Assembly (NCBI RefSeq): GCF_003730275.1
Contig: NZ_QTTA01000022.1
Coordinates: 1 to 64,000, forward strand
Length of the DNA: 64,000 nt
Direction of reading: 5' to 3'
DNA from: Brevundimonas halotolerans
GTDB lineage: Bacteria; Pseudomonadota; Alphaproteobacteria; Caulobacterales; Caulobacteraceae
Below the pieces are notes generated by a model that had not been told where the DNA came from, ran no database searches, and saw nothing but the letters and a program-made list of their open reading frames with translations. Made by a program: the position numbers and the translations under genes. Shown one piece after another: positions 45,179 to 53,576 of this stretch; within the stretch, counting starts at the first letter, position 1, and each line of letters opens with the position of its first letter.

Positions 45179-46387
45179 CTAGCGCAGCCCAGGGGCGCGA
45201 GCCAGCGTCCGGGGCCGCGGATCGAGCAGCAGGCCCGAGACGGTGGCGGCCAGCAGGCGGTCGGCCAGCGGCAGGCGGGCCAGCTTGCCCAGCACATGGT
45301 CGCGCACCCAGGGCAGCAGCCGCCCGTCGGCCTGATAGAAGGGCGTAAAGCCGAGGCTGAGCGCCTGATAGAGGCGGATGTGCCAGCGGCGGGCGGCGGC
45401 ATAGGCGGCCAGCGCCTGATCCAGATCGGCATGGTCGGCCAGCGCCTGCGACAGGGCAAAGGCATCCAGCAGACCCATATTGACCCCCTGCCCCAGCTGG
45501 GGACTGGTCGAATGGGCGGCGTCGCCGATCACCGACAGCCGGTCGGCGACCGGGCGGGCCAGCGTATGGTGGCCATAGCGGGCGAGGGTCAGCTGGTCGG
45601 CGTCGGTCAGGCTGTCGAGCACGGGCGCGACCTCGGGCCAGAGGGTCCGCACCTCGGCCTTCCAGACGTCGAGCCCGGCGGCGCGCCAGTCGGCGTATGA
45701 GGCGGTCTTGAGGCTCCAGAAGAAGGTGGCGAGACGCTGGTCGCGGCCGGGCTGGCGACCAACGGGCAGGACGCCGATCATCTTGGCCGCACCACGATAA
45801 ACCTGCTCCAGCGCATGCGGATCGAAGGGCGCGCCGGGCCAGGGGACGGTGGCCCAGAGCGCGCCGTAGGCCAGCTCGTGCCGCCGGGAGCCGTGCGATG
45901 CGGCGAGGGCCGAGCGCGCACCCGAAGCATCAACGACCAGATCGAAGGCCGGACCGGTGCGGCCTGAGGCATCGGTCAGGCGGCCCGCGTCCGCCCCGAC
46001 GATCGCGCGCCCCGTCTCTAAGGTCACCCCGGCGTCGAGCGCGGCGCGATGGATCACGTGAAACAGGGTGGCGCGGTGCACCCCCAGCGCCCGCCGGGGC
46101 CGCGACAGGGCCGCATAGCCGACATCGAGGACGATCCGGCCGCGCCGGGCCTCGCGCCCGAACAGCCGGTCGATGGGCTGGGCGAGGGCCTCGACCTCGG
46201 CCGTCAGCCCCATGGCGTCCAGCACCGCCAGACCGGTCGGCTGCAGCATGAAACCGGCGCCCACGGGGGCGGCCTGATCGAAGCGTTCATGCACGACGAC
46301 ACGGTGGCCCGCGCGCGCCAAGAGGGTCGCCACCGCCAGGCCCGCCGGCCCGGCCCCCACTACAGCGATGTCAGATGTACGCATCAT
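45179..46387 (-). CDS. FAD-dependent monooxygenase, UbiH/PHBH type
   Basis: 402 residues from ATG 46387, preceded by GGGGGA. FAD-binding GXGXXG is IAVVGAGPAGLAVATLLARAG, the ARCD loop is in GVHRATLFHVIHRA, and the second FAD block is VIGDAAHSTSPQLGQGVNMG. Such enzymes hydroxylate aromatic rings (ubiquinone intermediates or aromatic carbon sources). The C-terminal YQALSLGFTPFYQADGRLLP is family-typical but does not fix the substrate. Confidence 0.9.
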   Translation of the reverse strand: MMRTSDIAVVGAGPAGLAVATLLARAGHRVVVHERFDQAAPVGAGFMLQPTGLAVLDAMGLTAEVEALAQPIDRLFGREARRGRIVLDVGYAALSRPRRALGVHRATLFHVIHRAALDAGVTLETGRAIVGADAGRLTDASGRTGPAFDLVVDASGARSALAASHGSRRHELAYGALWATVPWPGAPFDPHALEQVYRGAAKMIGVLPVGRQPGRDQRLATFFWSLKTASYADWRAAGLDVWKAEVRTLWPEVAPVLDSLTDADQLTLARYGHHTLARPVADRLSVIGDAAHSTSPQLGQGVNMGLLDAFALSQALADHADLDQALAAYAAARRWHIRLYQALSLGFTPFYQADGRLLPWVRDHVLGKLARLPLADRLLAATVSGLLLDPRPRTLARAPGLR

Positions 46388-46497
46388 GGTTCCCCCGACA
46401 CGGGTTGTGCCGCCTGACACGCGGCCGAACAAGCCGGACGCATGGACACAGGTGCGAGGGCCGGGCTAGCGTTCGCGCCTTGTCCAAGGAGTGCCCC

Positions 46498-48111
46498 ATG
46501 AGCCTGTCCCTGTCGCGCCGGTCGGCGCTGTTTGCCGGTGCGGGAGCTGCGGCCCTGCCGCTGAAGGCCTGGGCGCAGGACGCGGCCCGGGACCACTCGG
46601 AGCTGTCGGCGGCGGTCGATGCCTATGTGATCCGCTGCATGGCGGCCTTTCCGGATCAGCCGGCGCTGGGGATCGCGCTGGTCAAGGACGGTCAGGCGGC
46701 TTTGACGCGCGGCTATGGCGTCAAGGCCATGGACCGGCCGGGGCGGGCCGATGAACGCACCCTGTTCGCCATTGCCTCGAACACCAAGAATGTCACCGCC
46801 GCCGCCCTCGCCATCCTGGTCGATGAGGGCAAGGTGAAATGGGACGAGCCGGTGCGGACCTATCTGCCCGATTTCACCCTGTCGGACCCGTTCATCGGCG
46901 AGCGGATCACGGTGCGCGACACCCTGAGCCACCGGGCCGGCTTCGGCCTGGGGGCCGGCGACCTGTTGTTCTGGCCGAACAGCGACCGCACGCGGGCCGA
47001 GGTCATGGCGGCCATCCCCCATGTGCCGATCGAGGACCAGTTCCGGGCGCGGTACCATTACTGCAATCTGATGTTCGTGGTGGCGGGCGAGGTGCTGGCC
47101 GCCGTCTCGGGCATGGCGTGGGAGGACTTTGTCCAGACGCGCATTCTGGACCGGGTCGGCATGACGGAGACGGTGCCGATGGCGACCCTGGCCGATCCGG
47201 CGACGTCGGCCCTCCCCCACGGCCGGATCGGACCGCCGCTGCGCTATCAGGGAGAGATGACCCGCATCGCCGACAGTATCGCCGAGGTGTGGAATTGGGA
47301 TTCCGCGGCGGCGGCGGGCGGCATCTGCTCCACGCCGCACGATTGGGCCAAATGGATCGCGGTGCGGCTGGCCGACGGCAAGCTGGCGGACGGGACGCAG
47401 CTGTTCTCGGAAGCCTCGGCGCGCGAGATGGTGCGCCCCAACATCATCAGTTCGTCCTCGCCCGGGCCGACGGCCGAGCTGCCGGGCCGGTCGATCGCCT
47501 CGACCTATGCCATGGGTCTGGCCGTGCAGGACTATCGCGGCGAGCGGCTGATCAGCCACGGCGGCGGCTCGCCCGGCGGGATTTCCGCGACGGTGCTGCT
47601 GCCGGGGCGAAATGCCGGCTTCTCGATCTTCTCGAATGCCGAAGAGAGCTATCTGCTGCGCGCCCTGCGCAGCGGCATCGCCGACATCGTCATGGACAAG
47701 ACCGGCTTTGACTGGATCGCCGACAGCCAACGCTATGAGGCCCAGTCGACGGAGCGGTCGCTGGCCGCCGCCGTGGAGATCGACGCGAAACAGGCGGCGG
47801 GGGCGGCCCCCTCCCTGCCGCTGTCGGCCTATGCCGGAACCTGGCGCGATCCCTGGTACGGGGACATCGTCATCGAACGGCGCGATGTGCAGCTATGGCT
47901 GCGCTTCACCCACAATCCGGCGCTGCAGGGGCCGCTGGAGCCCTATGACGGCGAGACCTTCCGCACCCGCTTCCCGGACAAGCGGGAGGAGGATGCCTTC
48001 GTGACCTTCGAGCTTGAGGATGGTCAGCCGGTGCGGGCGACGGTCAAGGGCGTCAGCCCCGACATCGACTTCAGCTATGACTATCAGGACCTGAGGCTGG
48101 TGAAGATCTGA
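46498..48111 (+). CDS. Beta-lactamase-fold serine hydrolase, Tat-exported
   Basis: 537 residues from ATG 46498, with AAGGAG six bases upstream. The N-terminus SLSRRSALFAGAGAAAL is a twin-arginine signal (SRRSALF), cleaved after KAWAQ. The class C-type active site is present: FAIASNTKNVTAAAL (SxxK), YHYCNLMFVVAGE (YxN) and ISHGGGSPGGISATV (HGG in place of KTG). A C-terminal domain of about 110 residues (AYAGTWRDPWYGDIVIERRD) is the DUF3471-type beta domain. Periplasmic esterase, peptidase or beta-lactam-interacting activity is possible; beta-lactam resistance should not be assumed. Confidence 0.93.
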   Translation: MSLSLSRRSALFAGAGAAALPLKAWAQDAARDHSELSAAVDAYVIRCMAAFPDQPALGIALVKDGQAALTRGYGVKAMDRPGRADERTLFAIASNTKNVTAAALAILVDEGKVKWDEPVRTYLPDFTLSDPFIGERITVRDTLSHRAGFGLGAGDLLFWPNSDRTRAEVMAAIPHVPIEDQFRARYHYCNLMFVVAGEVLAAVSGMAWEDFVQTRILDRVGMTETVPMATLADPATSALPHGRIGPPLRYQGEMTRIADSIAEVWNWDSAAAAGGICSTPHDWAKWIAVRLADGKLADGTQLFSEASAREMVRPNIISSSSPGPTAELPGRSIASTYAMGLAVQDYRGERLISHGGGSPGGISATVLLPGRNAGFSIFSNAEESYLLRALRSGIADIVMDKTGFDWIADSQRYEAQSTERSLAAAVEIDAKQAAGAAPSLPLSAYAGTWRDPWYGDIVIERRDVQLWLRFTHNPALQGPLEPYDGETFRTRFPDKREEDAFVTFELEDGQPVRATVKGVSPDIDFSYDYQDLRLVKI

Positions 48112-48127
48112 CGGGCGACGGTCGCGT

Positions 48128-48179
48128 TGCCCCCTCCCCCACGCTGCGCATGGTCCCCCTCCCCCGGTGGGGGAGGATA
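48128..48179. repeat. C/G-rich hairpin repeat, family B copy 2
   Basis: Contains GGTCCCCCTCCCCCG and the hairpin CCTCCCCC-GGT-GGGGGAGG at 48158-48176, as at 38198-38246. It lies 17 bases after the hydrolase stop, before the ada-like gene. Confidence 0.7.
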
Positions 48180-48231
48180 AGAGTCCGAAAACCGCGAGAC
48201 ATGGCCGGAGGTCCGGGGCAAGGTTCGCGGC

Positions 48232-49344
48232 ATGGACGTCCTGCCCTCCCTGTCGGCTGAAGCCTGTTACCGTGCGGTCACGGCGCGCGATGCGCGGTTC
48301 GACGGGCGGTTTCATACCTGTGTGAAGACGACGGGCATCTATTGTCGCCCGGTGTGTCCGGCGCGGACGCCGCTGTTTGCCAATGTGGAGTTTGTCGCGA
48401 GCGCCGCGGAGGCCGAGGCACTGGGCTATCGCCCCTGCCTGCGCTGCCGGCCCGAGACGGCGCCCGACTATTCCGCCTGGCGCGGCGAGGTGTCGACGGG
48501 TGGGGCGTGGCGCGGGACCGCCAATACGGTGAGCCGGGCCCTGCAGATGATCGATGAGGGGGCGCTGGACGAGGACGGCCTGGAACGCCTCGCGGACCGG
48601 CTGGGCGTCGGCGAGCGGCATCTGAGGCGGCTGTTCCGGGCGCATCTGGGGGCGTCGCCGGTGGCGGTGGCCCAGACCCGGCGGGTGCGGCTGGCCAAGG
48701 CGCTGTTGCACCAGACGCGCCTGCCGATGGCCGAGGTGGCGCTGGCCTCGGGCTTCGGCAGCGTGCGGCGCTTCAATGAGACCTTTCAGGCCCTGTATGG
48801 GCGACCGCCGTCGGCCTTGCGGCGCGGCGCGGGCGAGGATGCCGGGGTTGGCGTCGAGTTGTCGCTGAGCTGGCGGCCGCCGTATGAGCTCGAGGCCCTG
48901 ATGGCGGCGCTGGCCGACCGGGGCGATAGGGTTGAGGGTGGCGTCTGGTCCCGAGCGCTGGATACGACCATCGACGGCACATCCGGGCGGGTCGAGGTGC
49001 AGGCGGGCAGCGGCAATACCTTGCAGGTGCGGGTCGAGGCCGAGCGGCTGGAAGCCCTGCCCCGGGTGCTGGCGCGGGTCCGGCGGGTGTTCGATCTGGG
49101 GCACGATCCCGAGGCGCTGATGCGGGATCTGGGCGGGGATCCGATGCTGGGGCCTAGGGCTATGGCGCGCCCCGGATTGCGACTGCCGGGGGTGTGGGTG
49201 CTGGACGACGGTGCCATGGCGCCGGCCGACCGCTGGCCCGATCCGGATAGCGAAGCCCTGGCCGAAGGCTGGCGCCCGTGGCGGGCCTATGCCGCGCAGT
49301 ACCTGAAGATGGACGAGGAGAGACCCGATGCGAAACGCGCCTGA
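48232..49344 (+). CDS. Ada-type methylphosphotriester sensor fused to AlkA remnant
   Basis: 370 residues. The zinc site uses Cys38, Cys42, Cys69 and Cys72 (GIYCRPVCPAR, YRPCLRCRPE), exactly the Ada spacing; Cys38 accepts methyl from phosphotriesters. Residues about 97-195 are the AraC-type HTH pair. Residues 208-322 are an AlkA N-domain (ELSLSWRPPYELEALMAALA to ARPGLRLPGVW). The helix-hairpin-helix glycosylase core that should follow is missing; the protein jumps to the AlkA C-terminal block ALAEGWRPWRAYAAQYL (343-358). So regulation of the alkylation response is plausible and 3-methyladenine excision is not. Confidence 0.88.
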   Translation: MDVLPSLSAEACYRAVTARDARFDGRFHTCVKTTGIYCRPVCPARTPLFANVEFVASAAEAEALGYRPCLRCRPETAPDYSAWRGEVSTGGAWRGTANTVSRALQMIDEGALDEDGLERLADRLGVGERHLRRLFRAHLGASPVAVAQTRRVRLAKALLHQTRLPMAEVALASGFGSVRRFNETFQALYGRPPSALRRGAGEDAGVGVELSLSWRPPYELEALMAALADRGDRVEGGVWSRALDTTIDGTSGRVEVQAGSGNTLQVRVEAERLEALPRVLARVRRVFDLGHDPEALMRDLGGDPMLGPRAMARPGLRLPGVWVLDDGAMAPADRWPDPDSEALAEGWRPWRAYAAQYLKMDEERPDAKRA

Positions 49345-49843
49345 GCTTTGGCTGGACCGGGTGGAGTCGCCCATCGGCCAGATGCTGGTCGTCACCGATG
49401 CGAAGGGCGTGGTCCATGCGCTGGACTTTGCCGATTTCGAGCCGCGCATGCGCCGGTTGATGCGGCTGCGGCACGGGGTCAACGACCTGTCGGAGGGCGG
49501 ACAGACCGGACCGGTGCGAGCGGCGCTGGTGGCTTACTTCAGCGGAGACGCCACCGCGCTGGACGAGCTGCCGCTCGAGACCGGCGGCACGGAGTTCCAG
49601 CGGGCTGTCTGGCAGGCGCTGCGGGCCATTCCGCACGGCCAGACCCGTACCTATGGCCAGTTGGCCGAGGCCATCGGTCGCCCGACCGCCGTGCGGGCCG
49701 TGGGGCTGGCCAATGGGGCGAACGCGATCGCCCTGATCGTGCCGTGTCACCGCGTGATCGGGCGCGATGGCACCCTGACCGGCTATGCGGGCGGGCTGGA
49801 GCGGAAGCAGTGGTTGTTGGAGCTGGAGCGGGGCGAGCCCTGA
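49328..49843 (+). CDS. ogt: Methylated-DNA-protein cysteine methyltransferase
   Basis: 171 residues. The acceptor loop IALIVPCHRVIGRDGTLTGY contains the PCHR active-site cysteine, preceded by TEFQRAVWQALRAIPHGQTR and the HTH TYGQLAEAIGRPTAVRAVG. It repairs O6-methylguanine in DNA, inactivating itself. The ATG overlaps the 3' end of the ada-like gene by 17 bases (GAGGAGA upstream), so both are in one alkylation-repair operon. Confidence 0.95.
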   Translation: MRNAPELWLDRVESPIGQMLVVTDAKGVVHALDFADFEPRMRRLMRLRHGVNDLSEGGQTGPVRAALVAYFSGDATALDELPLETGGTEFQRAVWQALRAIPHGQTRTYGQLAEAIGRPTAVRAVGLANGANAIALIVPCHRVIGRDGTLTGYAGGLERKQWLLELERGEP

Positions 49844-49888
49844 CGGTTTCGCTTGCGTTCGCCGACCGAAGGACTATGTTCACACCGA

Positions 49889-49911
49889 CTTATGCTAAGA
49901 CTGAGCATAAG
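49889..49911. promoter_or_regulatory. Palindromic operator 1 upstream of nadA
   Basis: CTTATGCT and AGCATAAG form a perfect 8-bp inverted repeat with a 7-nt centre. It shares the TGCT-x-A and TGAGCA core with the second palindrome at 49956, spaced 67 bases. Candidate binding site of an NAD-biosynthesis repressor such as NadQ. Confidence 0.6.
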
Positions 49912-49955
49912 GAGGGCGGCCGGGGCGATCCCGCCGTCCTGTTTCGGGCCTCATA

Positions 49956-49974
49956 TTTGCTCAGTTTGAGCAAA
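49956..49974. promoter_or_regulatory. Palindromic operator 2 upstream of nadA
   Basis: TTTGCTCA-GTT-TGAGCAAA is a perfect 8-bp inverted repeat. It ends just before the Shine-Dalgarno AGGAGAG and 11 bases before the nadA ATG, so a bound repressor would block transcription start or elongation there. Confidence 0.6.
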
Positions 49975-49985
49975 AGGAGAGTGAG

Positions 49986-51065
49986 ATGGCAGACGGTGCA
50001 TTCGGACTGAGCCCGGCGACAGAGGCGGCCACGGCGGCCATCTGGCCCAAGGTGCGCGATCATGTGACGCCGCTGGAGTGGCCGGCGCAGGCTGAGCTGA
50101 TCGTCGAGATCAACCGGCTGAAGCGCGAGCGGAACGCCGTCATCCTGGCCCACAACTATATGACGCCCGACATTTTCCACGGGGTCGGCGACTATGTCGG
50201 CGACAGCCTGGGACTGGCCAAGGAGGCCGCGAAGTCCGACGCCAAGGTGATCGTCCAGGCCGGTGTGCATTTCATGGCCGAGACCTCGAAGATTCTGTCG
50301 TCCGACAAGACGGTGCTGATCCCCGACCTGCGCGCCGGCTGTTCGCTGGCGGCCTCGATCACCGGGGCGGATCTGAGGCTGATCAAGGCGCGCTATCCGG
50401 GTCTGCCGGTGGTCACCTATGTCAACACCACCGCCGACGTGAAGGCCGAGACCGACATCTGCTGCACCTCGGCCAACGCCGTGCAGGTGGTGGAATGGGC
50501 GGCGAAGGAATGGGGCGTCGACCGCGTCATCCTGATCCCCGACGAGTTTCTGGCGCGAAATGTGGCGGCGCAGACGAGCGTCGGCATCATTGCCTGGAAG
50601 GGCCGGTGCGAGGTGCACGAGCGGTTCACCGTCGACGATATCGCCGAGATGCGCGCGGCGTACCCGGACGCGGAAATCCTGGCGCACCCCGAATGCCCGG
50701 AAGAGGTGCTGGCGGCGTCGGACTTTGCCGGATCGACGGCGGCGATGAGCGACTATGTCACCCAGCGGAAGCCCAAGCAGGTGGTGATGATCACGGAATG
50801 CTCGATGGCGTCGAACGTGGCGGCGGACTCTCCGGACACGCGCTTCATCGGGCCGTGCAACCTGTGCCCGCACATGAAGCGGATCACGCTGGAGAATATC
50901 CGCGACTGTTTGCTGAACATGCAGTTTGAGGTGACGGTGCCCGAGGCGCTGATCGAACCGGCCCGGCGGGCGGTGCAGCGGATGGTCGACCTGCCGCCGC
51001 CGGCGGTCCCGGCGCGCTACGACATGATCAAGGCCCGCCATCACGTCGATGTGGAGTTGATCTGA
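49986..51065 (+). CDS. nadA: Quinolinate synthase
   Basis: 359 residues. Condenses iminoaspartate with dihydroxyacetone phosphate to quinolinate, using a [4Fe-4S] cluster. Cluster and family motifs are visible: VILAHNYMTPDIFHGVGDYV, LRAGCSLAASI, VVMITECSMASNVA and GPCNLCPHMKRITLENI. First gene of the NAD operon, which has two palindromic operators in front. Its TGA overlaps the next start as TGATG. Confidence 0.97.
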   Translation: MADGAFGLSPATEAATAAIWPKVRDHVTPLEWPAQAELIVEINRLKRERNAVILAHNYMTPDIFHGVGDYVGDSLGLAKEAAKSDAKVIVQAGVHFMAETSKILSSDKTVLIPDLRAGCSLAASITGADLRLIKARYPGLPVVTYVNTTADVKAETDICCTSANAVQVVEWAAKEWGVDRVILIPDEFLARNVAAQTSVGIIAWKGRCEVHERFTVDDIAEMRAAYPDAEILAHPECPEEVLAASDFAGSTAAMSDYVTQRKPKQVVMITECSMASNVAADSPDTRFIGPCNLCPHMKRITLENIRDCLLNMQFEVTVPEALIEPARRAVQRMVDLPPPAVPARYDMIKARHHVDVELI

Positions 51066-51178
51066 TGTATTATGTGGCCCCGACCCGGGTGGTAGCGAAG
51101 ATCGAACCGCGCACCCTGAAACTGATGACGCTGCTCGCATTGTGGCTGGGCGTGACACAGCCCACATTGCGGAAATGA
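51065..51178 (+). CDS. 37-residue ORF between nadA and the protease gene
   Basis: ATG 51065 overlaps the nadA stop (TGATG), and its TGA overlaps the next gene's ATG at 51175 (ATGA). The product starts MYYVAPTRVVAKIEPRTLKL, followed by a short hydrophobic stretch MTLLALWLGV. Perfect stop-start coupling on both sides suggests translation, either for the peptide or as a bridge for ribosomes. No family recognised; GTG 51142 in another frame could instead start the protease upstream. Confidence 0.4.
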   Translation: MYYVAPTRVVAKIEPRTLKLMTLLALWLGVTQPTLRK

Positions 51179-52035
51179 GCGACACCCTGCCCCCCACCCG
51201 CCCAACCTCTCCCGGCCCTCACGCAGGCCCTTGGGGCTCAGTGCCGAATACGCCGACATCCTCCTCGGACACGCGTGTCGCCACGGCCCCCGGGGACAAA
51301 GGTCAGCCGCTGATCTGGTCCGTGTTGTCGACCCTGCTGCTGGGCGGTTTCATCTGGTGGATCAGCGGTAGCTGGGTGATTGCGGTCGCGGCCATCATTG
51401 GCCTGTTCGTGCATGAATACGGCCATGTGCTGGCCATGAACCGACTGGGGATGGGCCCGGCCAAGGTCTATATCATCCCCTTCCTCGGCGGACTGGCGCG
51501 CGGCCAACGTATGCCGAAGAGCGAATGGGACGGTGTGCTGGTGTCGCTGGCCGGACCGGCGTTCGGCCTGCTGGCCGCCCTGCCGTTCTTTGCGCTGTAT
51601 TTCGGGACCGGGCAGACGATGTGGCTGAACGGGGTGTTCGCCATCGGCCTGATCAATCTGGTCAATCTGGCCCCCGCGCCGCCGCTGGATGGATCCAAGG
51701 CGCTGGGGCCGGTGCTGGCCCGCATTCACCCGATGGTCGAATACGCCGTCATGATCGCCATCGGGGCGCTGGTCGTGTGGTGGGGGGTGTCGAACGGCAG
51801 CTTCATCTTTGCCGGCTTCCTGGCCCTCGCCCTGATCGGCCACCTGAAGCGCGGCCAGTGGCGGCCCGAGGGTCGGCAGCTGAACTGGCGCGAGGCGGGC
51901 TATAGCGTCGGCCTGTTCAGTGTGACGGCGACCGCCTGTCTGGGTGTCACCGCTGCCGCCTTCCTGATCCCGACCGGGGGCGATGTGAACGGGGCGCTGG
52001 ACGTCGTCGGGCGCTTCCTGTCGATCGGCCGATGA
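51175..52035 (+). CDS. Site-2-type membrane metalloprotease (M50 family)
   Basis: 286 residues from ATG 51175. The first 45 residues are Pro/Ser/Thr-rich and cytoplasmic. Hydrophobic helices carry AIIGLFVHEYGHVLAMNRLG (HEYGH, His80 and His84 as zinc ligands) and NLVNLAPAPPLDGSKALGPV, which supplies the third ligand Asp, the S2P/SpoIVFB hallmark pair. No PDZ domain is present. It would cut a membrane helix within the bilayer. It lies inside the NAD operon, overlapping nadB by four bases, with no obvious link to NAD synthesis. Confidence 0.9.
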   Translation: MSDTLPPTRPTSPGPHAGPWGSVPNTPTSSSDTRVATAPGDKGQPLIWSVLSTLLLGGFIWWISGSWVIAVAAIIGLFVHEYGHVLAMNRLGMGPAKVYIIPFLGGLARGQRMPKSEWDGVLVSLAGPAFGLLAALPFFALYFGTGQTMWLNGVFAIGLINLVNLAPAPPLDGSKALGPVLARIHPMVEYAVMIAIGALVVWWGVSNGSFIFAGFLALALIGHLKRGQWRPEGRQLNWREAGYSVGLFSVTATACLGVTAAAFLIPTGGDVNGALDVVGRFLSIGR

Positions 52036-53576
52036 GAACCCTTCGACATGAAGGCCCGCTGATCATTGGCGGCGGACTGGCCGGCTTGTCGGCCGCGCTG
52101 GAGGCGGCCCCAGCCCCGGTTCTGGTGGCCACACCCGCGACCCTGCTGGAGGCCTGCGCCTCGGCCTGGGCGCAGGGGGGAATGGCCGCTGCGCTGGCGG
52201 AGGATGACACGTCCGGCCTGCATGCCGTGGATACGGTCGCAGCCGGTGCCGGACTGGTCGAGCTGGAGCGGGCCCGGGCCCTCACCGATGCGGCGCGCGA
52301 GACCATCGACTGGCTGGACCGGCTGGGCGCGCCCTTCGACCGGGAGGCGGACGGCCACTATCACCTCAGCCGGGAAGCCGCCCATTCGCGGGCGCGCGTG
52401 GCGCGGGTCGGAGGCGACGGCGCCGGCCGCGCCATCCTGTCGGCCCTGGTCACGGCGGTCCGGGCCAGTCCGCATGTCGTCCTGTGGGAAGATGCCCGGC
52501 TGACCGGGCTGGTGCGCGACGCGGACGGACGGGTGCGCGGCGCGATTCTGACGCGGGGCGAGCGGCGGGTGCGGGTCATCGCGCCGGCGGTCATTCTCGC
52601 CACCGGCGGGATCGGCGGCCTGTACGGTCGAACGACGACACCGGCGGCCCTTCAGGGCGCCGGCATGGCGCTGGCCTGGCAGGTCGGGGCCGAGATCCTC
52701 GACCCCGAGTTTGTGCAGTTCCATCCGACCGCCATCCGCCTGACGACGGCTGGTCCGGACAGCGATCTGGTGTCGCCCCTGCCGCTGGCGACCGAGGCCC
52801 TGCGGGGCGAAGGGGCGCGGCTGGTGGACCGCGAGGGCCGGTTCCTGCTCGGCGATGGCGACAGCGCCGATCTGGCGCCCCGCGATCAGGTGGCGCGCGC
52901 CGTTCATGCCGCAGAAATGGACGGGCGAGGGGCCTGTCTGGACGCGACACAGGCCATCGGCGCCGCCTTTCCGACAGCATTTCCGGCGGTCTATGCGGCC
53001 TGTATGCGGATGGGACTGGACCCGCGCCATCAGCCGATCCCGGTCGTGGCGGCCGCCCATTACCACATGGGCGGGATCGCCGCCGATGCCGATGGCCGCA
53101 CGACGGTCGAGGGTCTCTATGCCGTGGGCGAATGCGCAGCGACCGGCGTGCATGGCGCGAACCGGCTGGCCTCGAACTCGCTGCTGGAAGCCGCCGCCTT
53201 CGGCCGGAGAGCCGGGCGCATGGCGCGAACCGAGACCCTGCCGGGCCCGTCACCCCTGATCGAGATAACGGGAACAGGCCTGCCCGAAACGGAGCTGACG
53301 CGGCTGCGCGAGCTGATGGACCGCCATGTCGGAGTGGTGCGGGACGCGGCCGGACTGACCACCGCCCTGGCCGAACTGGCGGCGATCGAGGCGCGGCACC
53401 CGGACGCCCTGCCTGTTGTCGCCGCGACCCTGGTGGTGCGCGCGGCGCTGGCCCGCGAGGAGAGCCGGGGCGGCCACTATCGCGCCGACTATCCCGACAC
53501 ACTTGCCGAGGCCCGGCACAGCCGTGTGGTGCGTGACGCCGATGAGGTGCCGCAGCCGCTGCTGGCGGCCGAATGA
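52032..53576 (+). CDS. nadB: L-aspartate oxidase
   Basis: 514 residues; ATG overlaps the protease stop (ATGA). Oxidises aspartate to iminoaspartate for NadA, with FAD. The FAD loop LIIGGGLAGLSAALEAAP, SAWAQGGMAAALAEDDTSGL, ILATGGIGGLYGRTTTPA and HMGGIAADADGRTTVEGLYAVGECAATGVHGANRLASNSLLEA identify the fumarate reductase/NadB family. The start is short: the usual N-terminal residues before the FAD loop number only about 10. Confidence 0.97.
   Translation: MRTLRHEGPLIIGGGLAGLSAALEAAPAPVLVATPATLLEACASAWAQGGMAAALAEDDTSGLHAVDTVAAGAGLVELERARALTDAARETIDWLDRLGAPFDREADGHYHLSREAAHSRARVARVGGDGAGRAILSALVTAVRASPHVVLWEDARLTGLVRDADGRVRGAILTRGERRVRVIAPAVILATGGIGGLYGRTTTPAALQGAGMALAWQVGAEILDPEFVQFHPTAIRLTTAGPDSDLVSPLPLATEALRGEGARLVDREGRFLLGDGDSADLAPRDQVARAVHAAEMDGRGACLDATQAIGAAFPTAFPAVYAACMRMGLDPRHQPIPVVAAAHYHMGGIAADADGRTTVEGLYAVGECAATGVHGANRLASNSLLEAAAFGRRAGRMARTETLPGPSPLIEITGTGLPETELTRLRELMDRHVGVVRDAAGLTTALAELAAIEARHPDALPVVAATLVVRAALAREESRGGHYRADYPDTLAEARHSRVVRDADEVPQPLLAAE

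Noticed and set aside
46498..48111. Antibiotic-resistance beta-lactamase
   Set aside because: The SxxK, YxN and HGG motifs and the extra C-terminal domain fit the broad serine-hydrolase family, which includes esterases and peptidases; nothing in the context points to resistance.
49909..49925. Leader peptide behind the strong AAGGAGG in operator 1
   Set aside because: No start codon lies within reach of this purine run; it is part of the palindrome and flank.
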